Program-made: the position numbers and the translations under genes
The notes under the pieces: model-generated
Databases searched by the model: none
Told to the model about the DNA's origin: nothing
Seen by the model: the letters and a program-made list of their open reading frames with translations, nothing else
In this document: piece after piece, positions 7,060 through 13,970 of the stretch
How the letters are laid out: the number at the start of each line of letters is the position of its first letter
Position numbering within the stretch: the first letter of the stretch is position 1
Origin: GCA-2686265 sp036010965
Lineage (GTDB): Bacteria > Planctomycetota > UBA1135 > GCA-002686595
Direction: 5' to 3'
Assembly: GCA_036010965.1 (NCBI GenBank)
Contig: DASCMO010000122.1
Span: forward strand, 1 to 15,410
DNA: 15,410 nt

Positions 7060-8390
7060 AGTACACCGTCGGAATCGACCTCGGCTCAACGACCACGAAG
7101 GCGGTCGTACTCGACGCGGAGTCCCCCGGGCACCGCGTCCTCGGTCGAGGGATCACGAACAGTCGCAGCAACTACGACGTCGCTTGCGGTGTTGCCCTGT
7201 CGGACGCGCTCGTCGACGCGCGCTTCGGCATGATCGCCTCGGAGCTCGAACGAGCGGGCGTCTCCGCCGAGCGTCGTGAGGCGGGGATTGACGAGTTGAC
7301 CCTGCGCTTCCGCGAAGAGCAGTACCGGCGCCAGCTGGCCGAACTCGATCACGTCGTCCGTAGCCTGGTCACGGAGTCTGCAGGGGGGAGGCGAGAGGTC
7401 GAGGTGACCGCAGTCGACGAGGTGCTGCGCTCACTCGCTGCGGAGGCGGGCGAGCTCTTCACGCCCACGGCCCGGCGCAAGAGCGACTTCTTTCGCGACG
7501 TTGCGGGGAGCCAGTACATGCGTAAGGCCGAGCACCTCTGTGGGGGAAGTGGCTGTGGTTCGCGCGCCGCCGGTCCGCGCTTCGATTACATCGTGGGGCT
7601 CTACGACAAGGCGATCCTGGTCGTAGAGAACATGGAATCGAGTGCCGGTGCCTACGAGGAGTGCATCGCCGCAGCGGTGGCCAATCTGCAGGATTCGCTG
7701 CCCGAGATCGCAGCGGGGGTCGAGGGCTCGATGCGCACTACGTTCGACAAGCTCGCCAGCGTCGGTACGGGCTATGGCCGCGCGCGCCTTCCGTTCGACG
7801 ACGCCCAGATTCGCTCTGAAATTCTCTGCCATGGCCTCGGGGCGTTCACGATGTTTCCCGGCACGCGCACGGTGCTGGATATCGGTGGCCAGGACACGAA
7901 GGCGATCCAAGTTGACGCGAACGGTATCGTGACCTCGTTCCAGATGAATGATCGGTGCGCGGCAGGGTGCGGTCGCTACCTCGGGTACATTGCCGACGAG
8001 TTGAACCTCGGCCTGCACGAGCTCGGACCGTTGGCGAACGAGGCGAAGCGTCCCGTTCGAATCAACTCGACCTGCACGGTGTTCGCTGGCGCCGAGTTGC
8101 GCGAACGGCTATCGCTCGGCGAGAAGCGTGAAGACATTCTCGCAGGGCTGCACCGCGCGATCACACTACGCGCAATGTCCCTGGTCGCGCGGTCGGGCGG
8201 TGTGAAGAACGAATTCACGTTCACCGGAGGCGTGGCGAACAATCCCGCTGCGGTGAACGCGTTGCGCCAGCTGATCGTCGAGAACTACGGCGAGGTGACG
8301 ATGAACATCTCGCCGGCTTCGATCTACACCGGCGCCCTCGGCGCGGCGATCTTCGCGGCCCGCAGTTTGGAGGAGGTGCCTGCAGCATGA
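7056..8390 (+). CDS. bcrA: Benzoyl-CoA reductase subunit A (ATP-dependent electron activator)
   Basis: This is 444 aa and belongs to the ASKHA/HgdC-type activator ATPase family. BcrA and BcrD share a [4Fe-4S] cluster at their interface and couple ATP hydrolysis to electron transfer into BcrBC. Seen here are the phosphate-binding GIDLGSTTTK (6-15), the adenosine motif LDIGGQDTKAI (274-284), the cluster-bearing NDRCAAGCGRYL (298-309, C301 and C305), STCTVFAGAE (338-347) and the final GALGAAIFAAR. About 150 extra residues lie between the first strand and the helix leading to the ATPase core (roughly 35-190), including LCGGSGCGSR (161-170). Such an insertion is typical of BcrA/BadF compared with BcrD. 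Start and stop both overlap neighbours by ATGA. Confidence 0.94.
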   Translation: MKYTVGIDLGSTTTKAVVLDAESPGHRVLGRGITNSRSNYDVACGVALSDALVDARFGMIASELERAGVSAERREAGIDELTLRFREEQYRRQLAELDHVVRSLVTESAGGRREVEVTAVDEVLRSLAAEAGELFTPTARRKSDFFRDVAGSQYMRKAEHLCGGSGCGSRAAGPRFDYIVGLYDKAILVVENMESSAGAYEECIAAAVANLQDSLPEIAAGVEGSMRTTFDKLASVGTGYGRARLPFDDAQIRSEILCHGLGAFTMFPGTRTVLDIGGQDTKAIQVDANGIVTSFQMNDRCAAGCGRYLGYIADELNLGLHELGPLANEAKRPVRINSTCTVFAGAELRERLSLGEKREDILAGLHRAITLRAMSLVARSGGVKNEFTFTGGVANNPAAVNALRQLIVENYGEVTMNISPASIYTGALGAAIFAARSLEEVPAA

Positions 8391-9247
8391 ACCGACAAGA
8401 GAGATTTGCGCTTGGCATCGACGTGGGCTCGGCGTCGGTCAAGGTTTCTCTGATGCGGGATGGAAAGGGCGGCTACGAGCTCGTATCTGGTCGCTCCGAA
8501 CGCATTCGACGGCGTGGACCTGAAGCAGTCGCTGGCACCATGTTCGAGCAGATGCTGAGCGAGAACGGACTCGGGAGGCAGGACCTCGACTACATCGCGA
8601 CCACCGGCGAGGGGGAGGCGGTCGCGTTCCGCACCGGGCACTTCTACGGCATGACGACGCACGCCCGCGGCGCCCGCTTTCTGGAGCCAGAGGCCGACGC
8701 GTGCATCGACATTGGGGCACTACACGCCCGCGCGATCGTGATGGACGAGCGCGCGAAGGTGCTCGGCTATCGCATGACGAGCCAGTGCGCATCCGGCTCC
8801 GGGCAGTTCTTGGAGAACATCAGCCGCTATCTCGGAGTGACGATGGCGGAGATAGGTTCGCTATCGCTAGGTGCGGATGCGCCCGAGCAGTGCAGCTCGA
8901 TCTGCGCAGTGCTGGCAGAAACCGACGTCATCAACATGGTGTCGCGCGGGATATCCACGCCGAATATCTTGAAGGGTATTCATCTCTCGATGGCGGGCCG
9001 GTACGTGAAGCTCCTGAACTCGGCCGGCGCCAAGAAGGTTGCGCTCGTGACGGGTGGCCTGGCCGCCGATGTCGGCCTGATGGCTGCCATCCGAGAGACT
9101 CTCGAACAAGGGGGCTCGGCGCTCGAGATTCGCGCCCATGAGCACTCGGCGCTGGCGGGCGCGATCGGCGCGGGCATCTGGGGCGCGTTCCGGTCGCGCA
9201 AGATGGAGCGGTTGGGCGTGTCGCTGGACGCGGGGCTTCGCGCATGA
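8387..9247 (+). CDS. bcrD: Benzoyl-CoA reductase subunit D (ATP-dependent electron activator)
   Basis: This 286-aa protein is the compact partner of BcrA in the activator heterodimer (about 282 aa in Thauera). Motifs are GIDVGSASVKVSLM (10-23), ATTGEGEA (71-78), CIDIGALHARAIVMDE (106-121), TSQCASGSGQFLENISRYLG (131-150, C134 a probable cluster ligand), SSICAVLAETDVINMVSRG (170-188, C173) and VTGGLAADVGL (221-231). It differs from the 2-hydroxyglutaryl-CoA dehydratase activator in being paired with a second, non-identical activator subunit. ATG overlaps the bcrA stop, and its TGA overlaps the SDR ATG (9244-9247). Confidence 0.94.
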   Translation: MNRQERFALGIDVGSASVKVSLMRDGKGGYELVSGRSERIRRRGPEAVAGTMFEQMLSENGLGRQDLDYIATTGEGEAVAFRTGHFYGMTTHARGARFLEPEADACIDIGALHARAIVMDERAKVLGYRMTSQCASGSGQFLENISRYLGVTMAEIGSLSLGADAPEQCSSICAVLAETDVINMVSRGISTPNILKGIHLSMAGRYVKLLNSAGAKKVALVTGGLAADVGLMAAIRETLEQGGSALEIRAHEHSALAGAIGAGIWGAFRSRKMERLGVSLDAGLRA

Positions 9248-9960
9248 GTCGGTTCGCCCTCGATGGAGCCGTCGCGGTCGTTACCGGAGCGGCGGGAGGC
9301 ATCGGCCGGGCGATCGTGTTTGGGCTCGAAGCCGAAGGCGTTCGTGTCGTGGGCGTCGACATTGGAGAGGCTGCGGACGCGGGAAACTGCCAGCATTGTG
9401 ACGTGACCGACGGCGAACAGGTCCGCGGGCTCGTCGACCGCGTCGTGGACGAGTACGGCGGGATCGATCTCTTGGTTCACGCCGCTGGTGTCACGCGCGA
9501 CGGTGTGCTCTGGAAGCTCGAGGACGAGGACTGGAGCGCGGTAATGCGTGTCAACCTCGACGCGGCCTTCCTCCTGCTGCGTGCATCTGCGAGACACTTG
9601 CGGCGTTCGAGTCGGGGTGCCACGGTGTTGGTCTCCTCGATCAACGGGGAGCGGGGCAAGATCGGCCAGGCGAACTACGCCGCGAGCAAGGCGGGCCTCA
9701 TCGGGCTGGCGCGATCGGCGGCTCGCGAGCTGGGACGCGACGGTGTGCGTGTGAACGTCATCGCACCCGGCTTCATCACGACGCCGATGAGCGCTTCCCT
9801 GCCGTCGGAGATCAAGGAGCGCGCCGTGGCGGAGACAGTGCTCGGAAGGCCCGGGAGACCGGAGGACATTGCGGACGCCGTGGTATTCCTGTGCTCGGGG
9901 CTGTCAGGGCACGTCACCGGGCAGGTCCTACGAGTGGATGGTGGCCAGCTCATGGCCTGA
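9244..9960 (+). CDS. NAD-type short-chain dehydrogenase/reductase (possible 3-hydroxyacyl-CoA dehydrogenase)
   Basis: This is a classical SDR of 238 aa. Visible are the cofactor motif TGAAGGIG (14-21), acidic D39 at the end of the second strand (VVGVDI), favouring NAD(H) over NADP(H), N104, S132, the YAASK catalytic pair Y145/K149, and PGFITTPM (175-182). It looks FabG-like. Because Oah yields 3-hydroxypimelyl-CoA, oxidation of that 3-hydroxy group is an attractive job, but the sequence does not decide the substrate. It is coupled to bcrD by ATGA overlap. The next gene starts 19 bp later. Confidence 0.85.
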   Translation: MSRFALDGAVAVVTGAAGGIGRAIVFGLEAEGVRVVGVDIGEAADAGNCQHCDVTDGEQVRGLVDRVVDEYGGIDLLVHAAGVTRDGVLWKLEDEDWSAVMRVNLDAAFLLLRASARHLRRSSRGATVLVSSINGERGKIGQANYAASKAGLIGLARSAARELGRDGVRVNVIAPGFITTPMSASLPSEIKERAVAETVLGRPGRPEDIADAVVFLCSGLSGHVTGQVLRVDGGQLMA

Positions 9961-9979
9961 CAATGACTGGAGCCGAATC

Positions 9980-10483
9980 ATGCAGAGCACGGAACCGAAT
10001 TCAATGGAGACGGAGAGCGTACTCATTCGCCGCCTGCGACCGAGTGATCTCAAGCCGGTAATTGCGATCGATGCCAAAGCGATGGGCCGGCGTCGGGCCG
10101 AGTACTTCAAGATCAAACTCGAGATGGCCCAAAACGAGACCGGTGTCGAGGTTTCCCTCGCGGCCGAGCTCGACGGGATGTTCGTGGGCTTCCTGATCGC
10201 CCGCGTCTACTGTGGGGACTTCGGCGTCGCCGACTCCACTGCGACGCTGGAGGTGCTGGGGGTTCATCCCGGATTCCGCGGTCGCGGCGTCGGGCATGCC
10301 CTCGTCCTCCAGCTGACGACGAATCTCCTCGGCCTGGGCGTCGGCCAGGTCTCGACAGAGGTCAATTGGAATGATCCGAGCATGATCGGCTTCATTCAGC
10401 GCGAGGGGTTTGCGCCGGCACCGCGCTTCTGCGTGGACCTGGACTGCAAGGCCTTCCGTCAACGAGAAGAAGCAAGGGACTGA
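9980..10483 (+). CDS. GNAT-family N-acetyltransferase, copy 2 (intact acetyl-CoA motif)
   Basis: This is 167 aa from ATG 9980, chosen for the ggag 8 bp upstream. ATG 10004 is an in-frame alternative. It carries the N-terminal VLIRRLRPSDLKPVIAIDAK (14-33), then the strand ATLEVLGVHPGFRGRGVGHALV (88-109) with the canonical acetyl-CoA loop R100-G-R-G-V-G, and a C-terminal DPSMIGFIQREGF (132-144). The start of the fold and the D-x-x-x-x-G...Y region resemble the first GNAT, so the two are probably related paralogues specialised in this operon. Rhodopseudomonas regulates its benzoate CoA ligase by lysine acetylation and has a GNAT in its benzoate gene region, so a regulatory role is plausible but unproven here. 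Confidence 0.83.
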   Translation: MQSTEPNSMETESVLIRRLRPSDLKPVIAIDAKAMGRRRAEYFKIKLEMAQNETGVEVSLAAELDGMFVGFLIARVYCGDFGVADSTATLEVLGVHPGFRGRGVGHALVLQLTTNLLGLGVGQVSTEVNWNDPSMIGFIQREGFAPAPRFCVDLDCKAFRQREEARD

Positions 10484-10490
10484 AATCGTC

Positions 10491-10904
10491 TTGAACCTGA
10501 ACAAGAGCACGCGCTATGCGATTCACGCGGCCCTCGAGATGACCATCGCGGAGGAGAAACCGGTGACGGTGGGGCAGGTCGGAGTGCGCTACGACATCCC
10601 CGAGAACGTCGTCGCCAAGGTGCTCCAGCAACTCGCGCGAGCAGGCATCGTGCGGGGGGCGCGCGGTGTCGGGGGTGGATACCGGCTCGCGCGCTCCGCC
10701 ACCGACGTCTCCGTGCAGGACATCATCGACATCTTCGAGCCGGCGCCTCCGCCGGACACCTGCATGTTGCGGGAGGTGCACCACGAGGCCTGTCCTGGAG
10801 GTGGCGTTCCTCGGTGCCGGGTGATGGACCTCTTCCAAGAGGTGGACGAGACCGTGCGTGCCACCTTCTCTTCCGTGAGTCTAGCCACGCTTGCCGCCCA
10901 ATGA
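10491..10904 (+). CDS. Rrf2-family transcriptional regulator with probable Fe-S cluster (BadM/IscR-like)
   Basis: This is 137 aa starting at TTG 10491. The family N-terminus (LNLNKSTRYAIHAALEM) begins here, and aaggga lies 11 bp upstream. The winged-helix domain occupies about 1-70, with the recognition region around 39-55 and the wing GARGVGGGYRLAR (56-68). Three cysteines, C91, C101 and C109, follow with H97/H98 between them, in the place where IscR and NsrR hold an Fe-S cluster. The spacing (9 and 7 residues between cysteines) is wider than in IscR. In Rhodopseudomonas the Rrf2 protein BadM controls the benzoyl-CoA reductase genes, so pathway control, perhaps by oxygen or redox state, is the likely role. 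Its stop overlaps the lyase ATG (10901-10904). Confidence 0.88.
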   Translation: MNLNKSTRYAIHAALEMTIAEEKPVTVGQVGVRYDIPENVVAKVLQQLARAGIVRGARGVGGGYRLARSATDVSVQDIIDIFEPAPPPDTCMLREVHHEACPGGGVPRCRVMDLFQEVDETVRATFSSVSLATLAAQ

Positions 10905-12307
10905 TGAACCGTTCTCTGCCGATCATCGAACCCTTCCGCATCAAGAGCGTCGAACCCCTCACGATCTCGAACCGGGACGAGCGCGAGAAGTACCTCAAGA
11001 GGGCGAAGAACAACCTGTTCCAGCTCAAGTCGTCCGAGGTGATGATCGACCTCTTGACAGATAGCGGGACCGGTGCGATGAGCAGTGCGCAGTGGGGGGC
11101 GGTCATGCTTGGGGACGAGTCCTACGCGGGGTCGCCCAGCTTCTCGCGCTTCGAGGAGGCCGTGCGGACAGCGACGGGAATCGAGCACGTCGTGCCGACG
11201 CATCAGGGCCGGGCGGCCGAGCACATGCTGCTCCAAACGCTCGTCTCGCCCGGCCACGTCGTGCCGAACAACACGCACTTCGATACGACGCGCGCGAACG
11301 TCGAGGCAGCCGGCGGCGTCGCGATGGACTTGCCCTGCCAGGAGAGCGCCGACTCGCAGGTCCCGTATCCCTTCAAGGGAAACATGGACCTGGACGGACT
11401 CGAACGGGCGCTCGAACGCCACGCCGGGGGCGTTCCGTTGGTGATGATGACAGTCACGAACAACGCCGGCGGAGGTCAGCCCGCTTCTCTAGAGAACATG
11501 CGCGCGGTCAGGGCCCTATGCGACCGTGCGTCGGTGCCGCTGTACCTGGACGCGTGCCGGTTCGCGGAGAATGCCTTCCTCGTGCGCGAGCGAACAGCGG
11601 ACCTCGCCGGACGCGACGTGCGCTCGGTCGCGAGGGAGATCTTCGACCTCGCAGAGGGCTGCACGATGAGCGCGAAAAAGGACGGGCTGGCGAACATCGG
11701 CGGTTTCCTCGCCGTGCGTGACGCCGACCTGGCGCGGGAGCTGCGTCAGCGCCTGGTGGTCACCGAGGGCTTCCCGACCTATGGAGGACTGTCGGGGCGG
11801 GACCTCGAGGCCGTCGCGCAGGGCCTGAAGGAAGTGCTGAGCGAGGACTACCTGACCTACCGCCTCGCCAGCGTTCGTTACATGGTGCAGCGCTTGGCGG
11901 CCGCGGGCGTGCCGGTCGTGCAACCTACCGGCGGGCACGCGGTCTTCCTCGACGCCGGGAGATTCCTGGGCCACGTCTCGCGCTCCCAGTACCCCGGACA
12001 AGCGCTCGCCCTCGAGCTGTACCTCGAGGGGGGCATTCGGAGTTGCGAGATCGGAAGCGTGATGCTGGGCCGCACGGATCCGGACACGGGCGAGGAACTC
12101 CCCGCCAAGCACGAGCTCGTCCGGCTGGCGCTTCCACGGCGCACTTACACCCAGAGCCACATGGATTACGTCATCGAGATCATCTGCCGCGTGTGGAAGC
12201 GGCGGGAGTCGGTGCCGGGGGTCGAGATCGCCTCCGCGCCGACGGTCCTGCGTCACTTCCACGCGGGCTTCCGACGCGTCTCCGAGTCGCCCTCCCTCGG
12301 GAGCTGA
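10901..12307 (+). CDS. PLP-dependent beta-eliminating lyase, tryptophanase type
   Basis: This is 468 aa from the tandem ATGATG at 10901, typical of tryptophanase (471) and tyrosine phenol-lyase (456). These enzymes split tryptophan or tyrosine into indole or phenol plus pyruvate and ammonia. Conserved features are EPFRIKSVEP (10-19), DLLTDSGTGAM (50-60), GDESYAGS (71-78), PTHQGR (99-104), DACRFAEN (217-224) and SAKKD (257-261, K260 the probable PLP lysine). Tyrosine phenol-lyase has a key arginine in VRSMERG (Arg381). Here the segment is IRSCEIG, with isoleucine (I384) as in tryptophanase. The C-terminal VLRHF (449-453) also matches tryptophanase, including its histidine. Tryptophanase is thus favoured, though a different beta-substituted amino acid is possible. 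Its place inside a benzoyl-CoA operon is unexpected. It is coupled to the Rrf2 gene, and the next gene begins 1 bp after its stop. Confidence 0.85.
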   Translation: MMNRSLPIIEPFRIKSVEPLTISNRDEREKYLKRAKNNLFQLKSSEVMIDLLTDSGTGAMSSAQWGAVMLGDESYAGSPSFSRFEEAVRTATGIEHVVPTHQGRAAEHMLLQTLVSPGHVVPNNTHFDTTRANVEAAGGVAMDLPCQESADSQVPYPFKGNMDLDGLERALERHAGGVPLVMMTVTNNAGGGQPASLENMRAVRALCDRASVPLYLDACRFAENAFLVRERTADLAGRDVRSVAREIFDLAEGCTMSAKKDGLANIGGFLAVRDADLARELRQRLVVTEGFPTYGGLSGRDLEAVAQGLKEVLSEDYLTYRLASVRYMVQRLAAAGVPVVQPTGGHAVFLDAGRFLGHVSRSQYPGQALALELYLEGGIRSCEIGSVMLGRTDPDTGEELPAKHELVRLALPRRTYTQSHMDYVIEIICRVWKRRESVPGVEIASAPTVLRHFHAGFRRVSESPSLGS

Positions 12308-12308
12308 T

Positions 12309-13721
12309 GTGACGACCATCCCCTCGATCATTCAGGGCGGCATGGGGGCCGGAGTCTCCGGCTGGCGGCTTGCCCGGGCGGTCTCGAAGGCCGGGCAGCT
12401 CGGGGTCGTCGCTGGCACGGCGCTCGACGTCATCCTCGCGAGGCGGTTGCAGCTCGGAGATCCCGGTGCTCACATGCGCCGGGCACTTGGACACCTTCCT
12501 TTGCCGGGAGTTGCGCGCCGGATCATCGAGCGCTGGTTCATTCCCGGTGGCAAGCGCGCCGACGCGCCGTTCGCTCCCATGGCGCCCTTGGCCTGGCCAA
12601 TGTCTCGCGGCCAAGAGGAGCTGATCGTCGCCGCCAACTTCGTCGAGGTGTTCCTCGCCCGCGAAGATCATGGCGCACCAGTGGGAATCAACTACCTGGA
12701 GAAGATCCAGCTTCCAACCTTGCCCTCTCTGTTCGGCGCGATGCTCGCTGACGTCGGGTACGTACTCATGGGCGCAGGGGTTCCCCGCTCGATTCCGAGG
12801 GTGCTCGACCTCCTGGCGGAGGGCGTTCCGGTCGAGTTACGTCTCGACGTGAGCGGAGCGACCGAGGAGTTCTCCACCGCGTTCGATCCGAGAGAATTCT
12901 GTAGTGGAACGGTGCCGCAGCTGGAGCGCCCGCGATTCGTCGCCATCGTCGGATCTGCGACGATGGCGACGATGATGTGTAGGAAGGCCGTGGGGCGCGT
13001 CGATGGTCTGGTTGTTGAAGGCCCCTCGGCTGGCGGACACAACGCACCGCCGCGGGGCCGTATGCAACTCGATGAGCGGGGCGAGCCCCTGTACGGCGAA
13101 CGAGACCAGCTGGACCTCGCCGCGATCACGTCGCTCGGCCTTCCGTTCTGGATGGCCGGTTCCTACGCCACTCCAGAGAGGTTGCGCGAGGCCCTGGCGA
13201 TGGGCGCAGCGGGCATTCAAGTCGGGACGGCCTTTGCATACTGCGAGGAGTCCGGTCTCGCCAAGGACATCAAGCGCCGTGTACTGGACTTGAGTCGAAG
13301 GGGAACAGTCTCCGTGTTCACTGATCCCATCGCCTCACCGACGGGCTATCCGTTCAAGGTCGTGAACCTCCCCGATACGCTCTCGGAGCGCGCGGCCTCG
13401 GATGCGCGTGTGAGGGTCTGCGATCTCGGCTATTTGCGTCAGGCCTATCAGGGGCCAGACGGACGCCTCGGCTGGCGCTGCCCCGGCGAACCGGTCGGGA
13501 GTTTCTGTCGCAAGGGCGGAGCGACGGAGGGCACGCAGGGGAAAAAGTGCGTCTGCAACGGCCTGCTAGCGAACGTCGGACTCGGCCAGCTTCGGCGCGG
13601 CGTGCCGGAGCTCCCGTTCGTGACTTCGGGCGACGACGTGAGGACCGTTTCGCGCTTCCTGTCTCCAGGCACAGACCGCTACTCGGCGGGCGACGTGATC
13701 GAGCAGCTTACTACGGCCTAG
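12309..13721 (+). CDS. Nitronate monooxygenase/FabK-like FMN flavoprotein with C-terminal cysteine region
   Basis: This 470-aa protein starts at GTG 12309, with ggga(g) about 5 bp upstream. It has the TIM-barrel layout of the 2-nitropropane dioxygenase/FabK/PfaD group. PSIIQGGMGAGVSGWRLARAV (5-25) is the N-terminal FMN loop, VEGPSAGGHNAPPRG (236-250) carries the family GGH with H244, and AGSYATPERLREALAMGAAGIQVGTAF is the phosphate-binding end (283-309, described in parts). It is longer than typical nitronate monooxygenases (about 330-380 aa). The C-terminal extension holds C371, C391, C400, C414 and C416 (KKCVCNGLLANVGLGQ). The reaction is not identifiable. It could be an oxygenase, an enoyl reductase or something else. 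It is the last gene of the operon. No clear terminator follows before the second tRNA. Confidence 0.8.
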   Translation: MTTIPSIIQGGMGAGVSGWRLARAVSKAGQLGVVAGTALDVILARRLQLGDPGAHMRRALGHLPLPGVARRIIERWFIPGGKRADAPFAPMAPLAWPMSRGQEELIVAANFVEVFLAREDHGAPVGINYLEKIQLPTLPSLFGAMLADVGYVLMGAGVPRSIPRVLDLLAEGVPVELRLDVSGATEEFSTAFDPREFCSGTVPQLERPRFVAIVGSATMATMMCRKAVGRVDGLVVEGPSAGGHNAPPRGRMQLDERGEPLYGERDQLDLAAITSLGLPFWMAGSYATPERLREALAMGAAGIQVGTAFAYCEESGLAKDIKRRVLDLSRRGTVSVFTDPIASPTGYPFKVVNLPDTLSERAASDARVRVCDLGYLRQAYQGPDGRLGWRCPGEPVGSFCRKGGATEGTQGKKCVCNGLLANVGLGQLRRGVPELPFVTSGDDVRTVSRFLSPGTDRYSAGDVIEQLTTA

Positions 13722-13746
13722 CAGCCCGGTTGTGGTACGCCCTTGC

Positions 13747-13775
13747 TGGAACTGTGCCAACCCCTGTGCCATACT
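13747..13775 (+). promoter_or_regulatory. Tentative promoter for the second tRNA-fMet
   Basis: An extended -10 (TG-n-CATACT, hexamer 13770-13775) lies 17 bp after a weak -35 TGGAAC (13747-13752). It would give a leader of about 40 nt before the tRNA at 13822. The sequence is unrelated to the promoter of the first copy. Otherwise 13722-13821 holds nothing recognisable. Confidence 0.3.
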
Positions 13776-13821
13776 GCCCTTGTTCAACAACTAACAACCG
13801 GCACGAACCCCTTCTACGGTT

Positions 13822-13898
13822 CGCGGGGTGGAGCAGTCAGGCAGCTCGTCGGGCTCATAACCCGGAGGTCGTAGGTTCGAATCCTACCCCCGCTACCA
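13822..13898 (+). tRNA. Initiator tRNA-fMet (CAT anticodon), right copy
   Basis: It is base-for-base identical to the tRNA at 723-799, including the unpaired C1/U72 end, A11-U24 in the D stem, three G-C pairs next to the anticodon loop and the encoded CCA. It lies 100 bp after the end of the catabolic operon. Confidence 0.96.
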
Positions 13899-13906
13899 CT
13901 TCCAAG

Positions 13907-13943
13907 AGAGGATCTGGCCCTTCCCGGCTGGGTCCTCTTTTTT
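13907..13943 (+). terminator. Intrinsic terminator of the right tRNA-fMet
   Basis: It has the same stem as the left copy, AGAGGA/TCCTCT with inner CCC/GGG, followed by six T (13938-13943). It lies 9 nt after the tRNA. It may also end read-through from the catabolic operon, which has no obvious terminator of its own. Confidence 0.8.
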
Positions 13944-13970
13944 CGTGCCCGGGAGGGCGGGTGGTCTGCT

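Larger units (their letters stand above)
13821..13947 (+). repeat. Direct repeat, right copy (tRNA-fMet plus terminator)
   Basis: This is the partner of 722-848, in the same orientation and offset by 13,099 bp. The tRNA (77/77) and the terminator block (41/41) are identical. The intervening 8-base spacer is different, so the copies are not the product of a very recent simple duplication unless gene conversion has acted on the two functional parts. Confidence 0.85.

Noticed and set aside
10901..12307. Calling the lyase tyrosine phenol-lyase, which would make phenol for a benzoyl-CoA pathway
   Set aside because: The arginine that recognises the phenol hydroxyl is isoleucine here, and the C-terminal RHF matches tryptophanase.
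13733..13748. TGGTACG...TTGCT resembling a sigma-54 promoter after the operon
   Set aside because: Spacing between GG and GC is one base short, and the next feature is a tRNA, which is not a usual sigma-54 target.
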